Of a stretch of DNA of 21,477 nt, positions 9,901 to 19,350 are shown in pieces. Source of the DNA: Scenedesmus sp. ARA3 (taxonomy: Eukaryota; Chlorophyta; Chlorophyceae; Sphaeropleales; Scenedesmaceae); contig RWJK01000027.1 of the NCBI GenBank assembly GCA_004335835.1, positions 1 to 21,477 on the forward strand, read 5' to 3'. The notes under the pieces are model-generated. The model was not told the DNA's origin, searched no databases, and was given only the letters and a program-made list of their open reading frames with translations. Within the stretch, counting starts at the first letter, position 1. The number at the start of each line of letters is the position of its first letter. The position numbers and the translations under genes were made by a program.

Positions 9901-10631
9901 GGACATTATGTCGAGTAGCTGCAAGGGATAGCACACAGTGTTGTGTGGGTGTGAAAAAGTGCAGTGTTTGCATTGCCCTGGGTTAGGTTGTTGTGCAAGC
10001 AAATGGTACCTGCAGCTGCAATGTTGTCTTGAAGCACTGCCACACACCTTGTGCTCACAACACTGCAGTGCTGCCGTTGCTGCTTTGCTCCTGCTGCTTG
10101 TGCTGCAGGCCTGATGCTGGTGGGGGCAGGGAGCAGCAGCAGCAGCAGCCAATGCTGGCACTGCCAGCGCCACCGCAGCAGCAGCAGCAGCAGCAGGACC
10201 CACAGCAGCAGCAGCAGCAGCAGGTGCTGGCGCTGCCTGGTCCGCCTGGCATGGCTATGGCTGGTGCCGGAATGCAGCAGGGGCCGCATCCAATGATGAT
10301 GGGTGCGTCAGCAGCAGCAGCAGCAGCAGCAGGTGGTGATATGATGCAGCAGCAGCAGCAGCAGCAGCAGCCAGACATGCAGCAACACATGATGGGCATG
10401 ATGGGACCAGGCATGCCTGGTTACATGGGGCCGCCTGGTGGAGGCTTTCCAATGCCTGGAATGCCTGGGATGGCAAATCCTATGATGGCAGCACAGGCAG
10501 CGATGATGATGCAGATGAACATGATGCAGCAGCAGCAGCAGCAGCAGCAGGGTGGGCTGCCGCCGCCGCCGCCGCCACGTGGGATGCAGCAGCAGCGGGG
10601 CAGCGGCGGGCGGCCCATGAACGGCTGGTAG
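6078..10631 (+). CDS. CPSF30: CPSF30/CPSF4: CCCH zinc-finger subunit of the polyadenylation complex
   Basis: Six exons join in phase into 359 residues: 6078-6152, 6732-6815, 7746-7857, 8887-9012, 9645-9804 and 10109-10631. The N-terminus MADDDGLNFDFEE matches the plant CPSF30 start. Three CCCH fingers follow: C56-x7-C64-x5-C70-x3-H74, C84-x8-C93-x4-C98-x3-H102, and C110-x7-C118-x5-C124-x3-H128. They correspond to fingers 2-4 of human CPSF4; fingers 1 and 5 are absent, as in Arabidopsis. A basic His/Asp/Arg stretch and a Gln/Met/Gly/Pro-rich low-complexity tail follow. No YTH domain is present. In the family this nuclear protein reads the poly(A) signal within the CPSF complex. Exon 2 (NYRQ) joins TVCAFW as in the plant protein, which fixes this junction over competing copies. 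Introns are packed with partial copies of the exon edges. An additional small exon in the first intron cannot be excluded. Confidence 0.9.
6251..6289 (+). repeat. (CTG)n tract in CPSF30 intron 1
   Basis: This is a CTG triplet run interrupted by a single ACTG step, lying in the first intron. It encodes poly-Cys in one conceptual frame, which is a composition artefact and not a protein. It is complementary to the CAG tracts at 6846-6968. Confidence 0.8.
6689..6725 (+). repeat. (CTG)n tract abutting the exon 2 acceptor
   Basis: CTG repeats with one CTA interruption end six bases before the CAG acceptor of CPSF30 exon 2 and form most of what would be its polypyrimidine region. In the transcript this CUG run can pair with the CAG runs just after exon 2. 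Confidence 0.8.
6846..6968 (+). repeat. (CAG)n tracts downstream of exon 2
   Basis: Two CAG/GCA runs (6846-6879 and 6912-6968) are separated by a short stretch that would read VPAPAGLKLA. A CCAG acceptor-like site precedes the first run, and the frame from it stays open to 7107 as poly-Ala, but no donor in matching phase joins it to the finger exon at 7746. It is therefore treated as part of intron 2. Confidence 0.7.
7494..7648 (+). repeat. Two partial copies of the first finger exon's 5' edge
   Basis: Segment 7494-7559 copies the acceptor and first ~59 coding bases of the true exon (7739-7804), reading TVCAFWLRGMCMKGEACGF and then losing homology before the zinc-binding His. Segment 7619-7648 is shorter and more diverged (TVRAFCL), with both zinc Cys positions in its span changed or lost. 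Differences in the first copy are three silent changes plus one Ala/Ser codon. Both keep a CAG acceptor, so they are decoy 3' splice sites for exon 2. Confidence 0.85.
7797..8380 (+). repeat. Five-copy tandem array of the finger exon's 3' edge plus intron
   Basis: The exon end (GFLHKFDPERMPVCRVWMKTG) with its GTGAGG donor and ~70 bp of intron is repeated. Copy 1 (7797-7857) is the end of the true exon. Copies 2-4 lie at 7929-7990, 8056-8115 and 8185-8246, each with its own AG acceptor and GTGAG donor. Copy 5 at 8318-8380 has a one-base insertion, a TGG-to-TGA stop and a destroyed donor. The intervening intron segments share GGGTTTAGG and TTTAGGGTCTAGGG motifs. Copies 2 and 4 are 62 nt, not a multiple of three, and inclusion after copy 1 quickly reaches TGA. 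Copies 4 and 5 form a subfamily (TGCCGCGTGT) distinct from copies 1-3 (TGCAGGGT). Confidence 0.92.
8744..8780 (+). repeat. Partial copy of the second finger exon's 5' edge
   Basis: This segment repeats the acceptor and first ~31 coding bases of the true exon at 8887 (GECKELDCPF), then diverges. The match with 8881-8917 is essentially complete, so it looks like a recent duplication. It is a decoy 3' splice site about 137 bp upstream of the real one. Confidence 0.85.
9135..9412 (+). repeat. Three extra copies of the third finger's exon end and donor
   Basis: The end of the true exon (NCRYKHTKQPG plus GTGAG donor, to 9012) recurs at 9135-9171, at about 9238-9269, and at 9365-9403. A shorter fragment (ACACCAAGCAGCC) lies at about 9347-9359. 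The copies keep the GTGAG donor. The first and third also keep the finger Cys codon and CAAGCACACCAAGCAGCCAG. They would act as decoy donors or pseudo-exons inside intron 4. Confidence 0.85.
9534..9566 (+). repeat. Partial copy of the tail exon's start
   Basis: CCAGACCCTGATGG.G and the following GCGGCTGCCAAGCC repeat the beginning of the true exon 5 (9655-9688, reading PDPDGVEAAKP) with several substitutions. It lies about 120 bp upstream of the real sequence, within intron 4. Confidence 0.7.
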
Positions 10632-11893
10632 TGATTACCTGGCGTGCTGGTTTGGGTATCACTATGTGTGTCATTCGTCAACGTTTATGGTGATATGTGG
10701 TCTTGCAGACTCTCTTGTTTGCGTTGCTCGAATTTCTCTGGTGAAGGCCCTTGCCACCTGGCAGTGTGGGGTGTGATGGCGTGTGGTACTGTACACCTGT
10801 TCGACAGCAGCTTCATTTCGTACTGGTTTGCAGCACATGTGACATTCTGTGAGTAGAAACTGCGCTGAGAGCACGATCTGGCAGCGCGCGCTGGCGTGTG
10901 GCGTGATCGTGCAGCCGAGGGACCAACGAGGGCTGGGTGGGCAGCAGCAGTAAAATGCACGCCCGTTGATATGTCAGAATGAACTAAAAATTTGGACGGA
11001 TATGACGCAGGAGTATTTTTTTTCTTTTCACTCGTTCATACCTTGAACTCGCCCTCAGATATGATACACTTACCTATTAACCCGAGACAATATTCGGCAA
11101 GAACATGCACAACTCAAATAGATGATGTAGCAACAGCTATACTAGCTGAGCTTGCTGAAACCAAGTGAGCTGCACCACCTGAACACAGTAACGGCGGGTC
11201 CCAGAAGGGACCGTGACCAGGGTGTGGCAGCATGCCCAGGTTGAAGCAAGCACACTTCGATCGTCGTTGCACGGTAAACGCAGTTAAAACTTCCCACATA
11301 CGTTGGCTTTCGAATACGATGCAGCAGAAGTCACTTCTTCCTGCAGCTCACGCAGACCCAACGGCGCTGGGGAGCATGTTGAACAATGAGAATACCTGTT
11401 AAACCAGCTGCCAGCATCGTTAAGGGCCAACTGAGGGAGCCTCTGCCTGGCAGCTGTGCTTTTTGCCTCCCACGCAGCTGGAGGCTCAAGGTTCGGTCAG
11501 CAGCTCATTGAACCAAAAATAGCAACTACATGGTGAGCTATCAACGACCCCTGCATCATGCAGCTGCAGCTGAGGTGCTCGAGGAGCGACCGATCTTGCG
11601 TAGCTTTAGCTGCACAGCATTCATGGAACAGAAATCATGATCCAGCATCTGTTTATCACTGTCTTGCTTTGCTGCACGTGGACTGCTGGAGCTCGCCAGT
11701 CCGCATTTCTCAACGGGAAGGTCCCTGACCTCCTGCTGCTGGTAGCAATGGCCAGTTATCAGTGGTCGTGAGCGTACTACGATGATCTTGTTGCTTAGGT
11801 GTGTTCCTGCGCTGCAGACACCAGGCAGAAGCTAGGGCTAGACGCCCCCACACACCGACCTGGTCCAGCCAACACACTCGGTTGACAGACAGC
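10632..11893. other. Intergenic region between CPSF30 and the next gene
   Basis: No gene is visible. The start should include the CPSF30 3' UTR. I see no TGTAA, the usual green-algal poly(A) signal, in about 600 bp after the stop; AGTAAA occurs at about 10950. An inverted repeat GCACGATC (10871-10878) / GATCGTGC (10905-10912) encloses the palindrome CAGCGCGCGCTG. The stretch 10970-11110 is AT-rich and could be promoter or 3' flank. Confidence 0.4.
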
Positions 11894-14800
11894 ATGGCAG
11901 CCGATCGATGGCAAGACATTCTGGCTGAGCTGCGGCACTGTAACTATCAACAAGAGGAGTACCGGTGCGGCTTGCTTACCAGTGCAAAACAGTACACTGC
12001 CTCAGACCAAAAACACTTGCAGCAGCTGTGCACCATGGTACAGCTTGACAGCAATGTGTGCCAACAGCCCATCCTGTTGCTGCTCTGGCACAGCAGCAGG
12101 TGCTGCACCTGCAGTGCTTGAAGTGAAGAACTGCACATGTGTGTTTTGGCCACTGCTCTTGAATTGCAAATTGTGTTGGCCTTAGCCAGCACATGTGCTG
12201 CTGTTGTGCGCACGTCCGCAGCAGGCAGCCTGGCACCAGCGTCACACACAGGGATGCTTCACAAGCAACAGTCATCCATTGCACCGGCCATCACCTTGAG
12301 TCATTGCCGCAGTTCCATGCCGTGCGCTTTCAGCCCTCCACGCGCACCACGGCGACATTTCCCCACATCTGCACACCTCCCACACACAGCTCACCTGCTG
12401 AATTTGAAATATGTTACTGCCATGATGCTGCAGAGTGCGGGGCATCCTAGACACAGCACTGGCAGCAGCAGATTCCGGAGGGGCCCCAGATGCCAGCACT
12501 CCTGCAAGCGTGCTGCAGCAGCTGGCGCAGGCGAGGCAGCTGTATGAAAGTGACAAGGCAGCCTCCTGGGGCGTGGTAGAGCGAGTGCTGGCAGATGTGG
12601 AGGATGCGCAGGTGGGTCAAACACGGTCAAATGCGGTCAAAGTTGAGTGTTGACCAGTGCAGTGGTTTAAACTCGACATGTGATGCTGCCGCCCTTCTGC
12701 CACTGGGTCTGGTAGGTGTAGCAACTGCCACAGTTGCCTGTGCATATGGCATCCCGTGCACTATTGGGGCATCCACACGCATGTTACATGTTACATTCCG
12801 GAACATAGCATCAGCGCAAGGGCTGCCTGCAGTGGTGCTGACGCCAACTTGTGTTGTCTGCCTGCTGCTGATGCCGCGTGCTCCTGCAGGCGCTGCTCAT
12901 GCTGATGGCATCACCGCCTGCAGCAGCCACCAACAGCAGAGCCGCAGGCGCAGCAGGCAGGTCTGCAGATGCCGCGGCAGCGGGGCAGCTCAACAATTAT
13001 GCAGGCCGCCGCGCAGGTGCAGCAGGCGGCTTTCCTGCAACCGGTAGAGGCAGCTCCCACCAGCTGAACCACCTTGGCAGCAACAGCAGCTTTGGTGCGG
13101 CAGGGTCACTGCTGCAGCAGCACCACCATCCTGCAGGACAGCCTTTCCTGCAAGCAGCAGCCGGCGCCTCAGCAGCAGCAGCAGCAGCAGGGTTAGGCAA
13201 GCCGCCTGGCCGCCCCTGGTTTGCCCTCCTGCAAGATTTCCTGCAAGCCGGCTGCCCCAGCAGGGTGCAGTGCCGGCAGATCTTGGCGGCGGCTGCGGAT
13301 GCGGCGGCTGCTGATGCTGCTGCTGCTGCAGCTGGCGTGGGGCTGCTGCTGGGCCAGCTGGCTGCGCTGCTACAGGAAAATCAGCTCGGCCCTGCTGATC
13401 TGGTGGCAGCAGTGCGCAGGCTGTTCAGCCAGGTGGGTGCACTGGCAAGCCTCTGCAATGCAGGAGAAACCTCTTTCGTACAGTGTGGTTCAGCAGGCCA
13501 GTTGTTGCGCTTGCGCAGATTGTTCAGCCACGTGGGCGCACTGGCAAGTTTTTTGTGATGCCGGAGAAGTGCGTTGCTTGCAGTGTGAGGTTCAGCAGGC
13601 TTGTATTGGGCTTGCGCCCCCTGCTGACAGCAACCTGCTGCTGCTGCTGCTGCTGCTGCTGTGCGCTGCCCGCAGATTGTGTCGCCAGTCTCTGTACGCT
13701 GCAGCCGCTGCGGAGAGATGCGGCTTCTGCGACAGCAGGTGAGAAGCACGACCATCATCATTGTGATCCCAATCAGATACATAATGCACCGGTCACTTTG
13801 TTCAGCCCTGCTTTATAGTAACATGCTTACATGCAACATGCAAATTGACTGTCAACATCATACAGCTGCATTCTAGTGGCTGCCCGCAAGATGCTGCGCT
13901 ACAGTGCCACCATGCAGCTAACATGCTTGCTGCTGTGATACAGGAAATACCTTTGTATGTGCTTGCTGCCGTGTCACATGTCTTGCGTGTTCTTGTGCTC
14001 CGGTCGCCAGTCACAGTAGCAACTGCTTAGTCCCACATCAGGGTCGTTTCCTTGCATAATCCTCGCTCCTCTGCCTTCCCTAATGTAGGGCTGGTGGTGT
14101 GGCAGCCTGTCTTGCAGAATCTTAGCACTTCCCTTGATGCCACCTGTTGTGACCATGCCCGCAGGTCAACGGCAGCTCCTTCAGCTGTGGGCAGCCTGCC
14201 GCATTGTTCCGCATGCATCTAGCGCGTTGCAAAGCAAAGGCAAAGTCAACTAATAACAATATTCGCTGGTGTGATGTTGCCCGCAGGTCAACGGCAGCAC
14301 CTTTAGCTGCGGCCAGCCTGCCGCATTGTTCCGCAACCACAGCTGCGGCACGGCGGGTGATGCAGAGACAGAGTGGTACGTGGCGCCAGATACCAAGCTG
14401 ACGCACCGCATGATCGACATAACCTGGTTTGCCAGCCATGGAGTGCAGGACGTGCTGCCAGCAGCAGCAGCAGCAGGGCAGCGGCGTGGGGCCGGCAGCA
14501 GCCGGCAGCGCACCGTCAACGGCAAGCGCAGCGCTGCAGCAGGTGGGCCGCGATTGACAGCGATATTTGCGTTGTTGCTATGGCTTGATTGGTAGGATGT
14601 TAGTGGTTTTCAGCTGCTGCTTGCGTGGTGGTGATGGTGATTGTATTGCTGCTGTGCACACATGGTGTTCGAGGTGCATAGCCAGCAGCAGCCGAAGGTT
14701 GTTTTTGGCGCATACATGCTCTTTGCAACCTTTACCCACTGTGCTCAAAACACGACGGCCAGCTGACTTGCTGTTCGTGGTGCGCACCTCCCCTTGCCTA

Positions 14801-15068
14801 CATCAGCAGCAGCAGCAGATGATGATGACGATTTCCCCATCGCGCTGCACCTGGTACCCCGGAGACCCCGCACCAGCAGGCAGCACAGCGCAGCACCAGC
14901 AGCAGGCGCACAGCTGCCAATTCCGTTGCGCCAGCAGCACCAGCAGCAGCAGCACCTGCAGCAGCAGCAGCAGCAAGAGCTCGGACCAGACATCGCTGCA
15001 CTGCTGCGCAGCCTGCAGCAGCAGCAGCAGCAGCTGGTAGCCGGCAGTCAAGGTACACCTCAACACCC

Positions 15069-15111
<43 letters not shown>

Positions 15112-16656
15112 ATTGCAGGCTTGGCCTCAGCTTTGGCGGCGGCAGCAGCAGCTGGTGGCGTAGGCAATCATGACGCTTCCTTTGCGCGTACTCTGGGCGA
15201 CGCGCTCGCCAGGCAAGCAGCCAGGGAAGACACAGCTGCTCGCTCACGGCTTGACAGAGCAGCGGCAGCACAGCCAGCAAACATGCAGCTGGCACAGCTG
15301 CTGCAAGATCTGCAGCAGCAGCAGCAGCAGCAGCAGCAGTTCAAGAGGCCTCTGGGGCTCAGTAGCCCTGCAGCAGCTGACACCAGCGGCTTAGGGTTTG
15401 GCGCTGCCCCCAGGGCTGCCAACATCCTGCAGCAGGCTCAAAACCCTGGCAGCCTAAGCCCTGGGGGAGGCCTGCCTCTGGTAGGGTTTGCAGATCTGCA
15501 GGCAGCACTGAAGGGGTCCAGCAGGCCATTGCCAGATAGCATCAGGACACTGCTTGCTGGGCTAGGCATGCCTGCAGCACAGCAGCAGCAGCAGCAAGGC
15601 CCGGCATCGCTAGCAGATGCGCTTGCAGCAGCAGCGGCAGGCCTCAGCCAACCAGGCAGCCAGCAGCAGCAGCATGGTGTGAAGCGGACTGCCAGCATGG
15701 CAGGGCTTCAGCAGGCAGCAACAGCACTGGCGCCTGCGCTGCGGCAGCAGCAGCAGCAGCAGCAGCAGCATGGCATTTCAAATGAGCAGACAGCAGTGTC
15801 ACTGCTGCAGCAGCTGGTACAGCAGCGGTTGGACCCTGCAGGGGCGTCTGCCACTGCAGCAGCAGCAGCAGCAGCAGGCAGGGTTCCAGCAGCTGCTGCT
15901 GGCAGCAGCAGCCTTGCCAGTTTGCTCGCCAGCAGCCAAGGTCTACAGCAGCAGCAGCAGCAGGGTCAGCGCAGCAGCAGCAGCAGCGCTGGCGCAGCAG
16001 CAGTAATAGAATCACTGGGGCTGCCATTTGATGCTGACAAGGCACGTATGATTGACCACATCAGTGGCATGTTACGCCAGAGAGGCATAACAAGTGAAGC
16101 ACAAGTATCTGCCTTCATATCTGCCCTGCCAGCAGCCATGGCAGCACATGCAGCACAGGCCGGGGCCGCCAGGTCAGCACCCGGAGGAGTTCACGCCGTT
16201 CACGGTGTGAACTCGGCCAGTTCACTGTCGGAAGTTCTCGGCAGCTTGGATGAGTCAGCGATCGTGCAGGCGACGGAGGCGGCAGTGGCGGTGGCGCTGC
16301 AGGTGCCGCCGGAAAGTGTGACCCGCACTGGCTCGGGAAGTGTGAGAGCCGCCGGTGTCACCGGCCCGGAAAGTGTGACCCGCAGTGGTGGCGCTGCTGG
16401 CATGCTGGGTGACGATGCAGTGGGGACAGTGCTAGCACTGCTTGAGAAGCAGCCGGGTATGGCGCTACTGCCGCCAGGTAGACTGCAGTCACTGGCAGCA
16501 GCGCTGGTTGCGCAGCTGCATGCTGCTGCCAGTAGTGGCACGCTGGACAGAGCCATGGTGCAGCAGATGCTGGAGCAGGCACAGCAGGTGGCAGCAACAG
16601 CACTTGCTGCCCAGCAGCAGCAGCAGCAGCAAGCCACGGCGAACGCGCAGGTGTCA

Positions 16657-16689
<33 letters not shown>

Positions 16690-17037
16690 GGAGTGGGTGA
16701 GGTCGTTGATCCTGCTGTTCTGTCACCTGTTCAAGCAGCAGCAGTGACAATGCTGACTAGTGTTGGCGCAAAAGTAACAGTGAGGCGGCTGCCAGCAATC
16801 AGCGCAGCGGCAGCAGCTGCTGCCGCACACAATGCAGGCTTGACAGCAGCAGGCAAGCAGCAGCAGCAGCAGCTTGAGGTGGTAGTGGAATTGCCGGTTG
16901 GGCTGGACCATGCAGAGATCCAGCAGCTGCTGCCGAAGCTGCAGCTACCAAACCTACGCATCTTGCCAGCAGCAGTAGCAGCAGCTCCAGCAGCAGCAGC
17001 AGCAGGATCAGGAGCTGTGAAGATCAAGCAAGAGGAG

Positions 17038-17069
<32 letters not shown>

Positions 17070-17322
17070 TCCTCAGCCGGGTTTGGCGCGCGGCGCAGTG
17101 CAAAAGGCAGGTACGCCGCCGCCTCCTGAAAGTAACGCCACTAACAGTGTTATTAACGCGTTACAGCTGCACAGTGACATGGTGGCCATGCTGCTGCTGG
17201 CAGAGCCAGGCTCGCTGCGCCACAAAAGCATCCACCAGACACTTGAGCTGCTGGAGGGTAGTGAAGCCTTTTTAGTAGAGGTGCAGCGGCACGAAGCAGC
17301 AGCAGCAGCAGCGCGGGCTGGC

Positions 17323-17357
<35 letters not shown>

Positions 17358-18171
17358 TGATGTCAAGTCAAACAAGGGCAGCAGCAGCGCCAAGGTGCCG
17401 TTCGTGACCCGGCCTCGGCCTGCTGCCTTAGATGTGCCTCCTGTCCTTAGCAGAGGAGCCAGTGATAGCTCTGCCAAAACCCAGGGCTTAGAGATGGTTG
17501 CTGGCGAGGGTTTAGGGCTTAACAGCAGCAGCCAGGGCTCAGGGGGCGTGGCAGGTGCCACCACGAGTGCGGGACTTGCTGCGCTGAATGCGCAGCTGAA
17601 CACGCACCTGGCACATGTGAGGCATGCTCGCTTGCAGATTGAGCAGCAGGCGAAGCAAGGAAACATCAACCTGCTAAACCCAGCAGCAGCAGCAGGGACC
17701 AGCAGCGTGCCCGGGAGTGCCCTAGTGTCACCCCCAGGCGCTGCTGCTGCTGCCGGCAGCATGCCGGCTGCTGCTGCCCTCCCTGCAGCTGACGCAGCAA
17801 AGGTAACAGCAGTGCCAGGCAGGCTGAGCTCTGGCGGAGGCAGCACTGCAGCATTGCTGCCCGCAACAGCAGGGGCAGGCAAGGCCGCAGCAGCAGCAGC
17901 AAACCGTGGTGCTGGCGGCAGCAGCAGCAGCAGTGGGCTCGCGCTTCCTGGCGTCACTCCTGCTTCTCTGGCTAGCATGTTGCAGCAGCATACTGGTGGC
18001 GCAGCAGCGAAAGCAGCAGCAGCAGCGGCAGCTGCTCCGCCAGCATCGCTGCCGCCCATTAGGACGAGCCAGCGTAGCCCTGGCACTGAGCAGCAAGCAA
18101 TCAAGCAGCAACAGCAGCAGCAGCAGCTGGCTGCAACAGCAGCACAGGGCGGCAGCTCCACACCTGTAAAG

Positions 18172-18203
<32 letters not shown>

Positions 18204-19350
18204 TGTGGCTGCCACTGTGCCGGATGGCAAGGCAGCAGCGAAGCAGCAGCTCTCACGGCGATTGCGGCAGCAGCCGGCAGCAGCAGCAGCAGGTGACGGC
18301 CGAGTGGCCTGGCAAGCAACTGTAGTGGCACCTGCGACTGGCACAATGCCGCCATCCGCAGCCAAGCCGCCAAACCCCATGGGTTTAGCCCAGCAGGGTT
18401 CAGCAGCAGCGGATGCTTCAGGGCTTGTGCAGCTGTTTGCAGTGGCTGGGGATTTGCCGCCTGAGGTGGCTGTGCTGCTGCCAGAGGTGCTGGTGGTCAC
18501 TGCAAAGCAGCTGCGCGGTGAGATCATGGTGGACGTGGCGCAGGTGAGGCTGCTGACGGTTCACTGGGTGTGTTTGACCGGGTTTGACAAGTTTTGACCA
18601 GGTTTGACCACGCTTGACCAGGTTTGAGTTGTCAGTCAGTTTTTGTATAGTCTGACGGCAGCTGCGCAGTGAGATCATGGTGGACATGGCGCAGGTGAGG
18701 CTGCTGACGGTTTGCTCTGCTGCGCTGGCTGACCTGCTGCTACTGCTGCACCTGCACATGCTGCTGCCCTCGCGCTGCAGAATGAGCCGATGATCCTGTC
18801 CCCAGCTCCCAACTGCAGCCCCGACCACAGCGCAGTGCTGCACTCCCTCTCAACTGCCAAAGTGGCACTGCTGGTGGAGCTTCCGCAGCATGACTTGGTG
18901 CTGTGCCCTGAGGCAGGCATGACAGGCGGCAATGCACTCATCATTGGAGTGCTGCGGGCACGGCAGGGGCCGCCAGCTGGCGCTGTGGCAGCAGCAGCGG
19001 CAGCGGCAGCAGCGGCGGCTGGGCTAGGCGGTAGCCCTGGGGGAGGTGGTAGTGCCATGCAGCAGGCAGGGGGAGTGAAGAAGCAGGCTGGTGGAGCAGT
19101 GCAGGTAGCAGTGCCGGCTGCAGGGGACGGCACAGCTGCTGCTGCTGCTGTTGATGCGCCAGAGACGCCTGCTGCAGCAGGGGTAATGGAAGGGCCCGTG
19201 CATGCTAGTGCAGCTGATGCTGCTGGCAGGTCTGCTGCTGTTGCTGCTGTTGGTGAGAGAGGGGCAGCCGGCAAGGCAGCAGGACTGGCAGATGCTGCTG
19301 CTGCTGCTGCTGCTGCTGCCGAGAGGCCAAATGCGCAGGAGGGGCAGTGA
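11894..19350 (+). CDS. Large poly-Gln/poly-Ala protein with CW-like Cys4 zinc motif
   Basis: Seven exons chain in phase: 11894-12099 (start exon, weakest), 12434-12611, 12890-13432, 13676-13738, 14287-14542, 14807-18543 and 18781-19350, about 1850 residues. Exons 4-5 encode C318-x2-C321-x16-C338-x11-C350 followed by Trp360. The spacing resembles a CW-type zinc finger, but the usual Trp residues before and within the fold are missing. The following segment (ITWFASHGVQDVLP) looks globular. Exon 6 is mostly Gln, Ala and Ser runs (longest Gln14 at about residue 504) between short globular islands, including ESLGLPFDADKARMIDHI and LPVGLDHAEIQQLLPKL. IKQE at 1155-1158 fits a SUMO-acceptor consensus. 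Low complexity plus a chromatin-type zinc motif would suit a nuclear transcription or chromatin protein, but that is inference; the protein is not recognised. The first junction is uncertain: a GTAACT donor near 11940 joined to 12436 is an alternative. Confidence 0.72.
12615..12652 (+). repeat. GGTCAAA motif cluster in intron 2 of the large gene
   Basis: GGTCAAA occurs three times within about 30 bp just after the donor at 12612, followed by GTTGACC. The same heptamer in inverted orientation is clustered in the last intron (18571-18625). Confidence 0.7.
13414..13616 (+). repeat. Tandem duplication of the exon 3 end and donor region
   Basis: Copy 1 (13414-13502) spans the last coding bases of exon 3, the GTGGGTGC donor and ~70 bp of intron. 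Copy 2 (13503-13616) repeats GCGCAG..TGTTCAGCCA.GTGGG.GCACTGGCAAG and later CAGTGTG..GTTCAGCAGGC. In copy 2 the CAG before the donor is CAC, which weakens that splice site. A CTG tract (about 13635-13662) follows just before the exon 4 acceptor. Confidence 0.85.
14154..14213 (+). repeat. Partial copy of exon 5's 5' edge
   Basis: The sequence from the GCCCGCAG acceptor through 49 coding bases (14165-14213) repeats 14287-14335, reading VNGSSFSCGQPAALFR, then diverges before the last zinc Cys. Of four base differences, three are silent and one is Ser for Thr. It keeps an acceptor, so it can compete with the real one 122 bp downstream, but would truncate the zinc motif. Confidence 0.85.
14543..14806. 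other. Intron between the zinc-motif exon and the large exon
   Basis: The GTGGGC donor at 14543 and the CATCAG acceptor ending at 14806 give matching phase (G|CA, Ala). Acceptor choice is ambiguous by whole CAG triplets because the large exon opens in a CAG run; each alternative changes the protein only by Ala residues. Confidence 0.6.
18507..18712 (+). repeat. Duplicated exon 6 end with donor (55 bp, twice)
   Basis: Segment 18507-18561 (the end of exon 6, reading QLRGEIMVDVAQ, plus its GTGAGG donor) is repeated at 18658-18712 with two G-to-A changes in the coding part and an identical intron part. The copies are 151 bp apart. TTTGACC motifs occupy the space between (about 18571-18625). The second copy has a good donor but no obvious acceptor just before it. 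Confidence 0.9.

Noticed and set aside
10109..10631. YTH domain at the CPSF30 C-terminus, as in the long plant isoform
   Set aside because: The last exon is only Gln/Met/Gly/Pro low complexity and ends in a stop. No YTH-like segment follows in the window's next kilobase.
12100..12433. Firm assignment of the large gene's first intron
   Set aside because: The GTGCTG donor at 12100 fits phase with 12434, but a GTAACT donor near 11940 with acceptor at 12436 also fits. The first exon is therefore given as tentative within the gene entry.
17073..18527. 484-codon minus-strand frame
   Set aside because: It is open only because GCA/CAG repeats lack stops on the opposite strand (TGC/GCT). It mirrors the Ala/Gln exon, and the + strand frame has consistent splice phases.
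18571..18625. TTTGACC cluster as W-box-type promoter elements
   Set aside because: The core resembles TTGAC W-boxes, but the cluster lies inside an intron near the gene's 3' end. An inverted twin is in another intron, so a promoter reading is unsupported.
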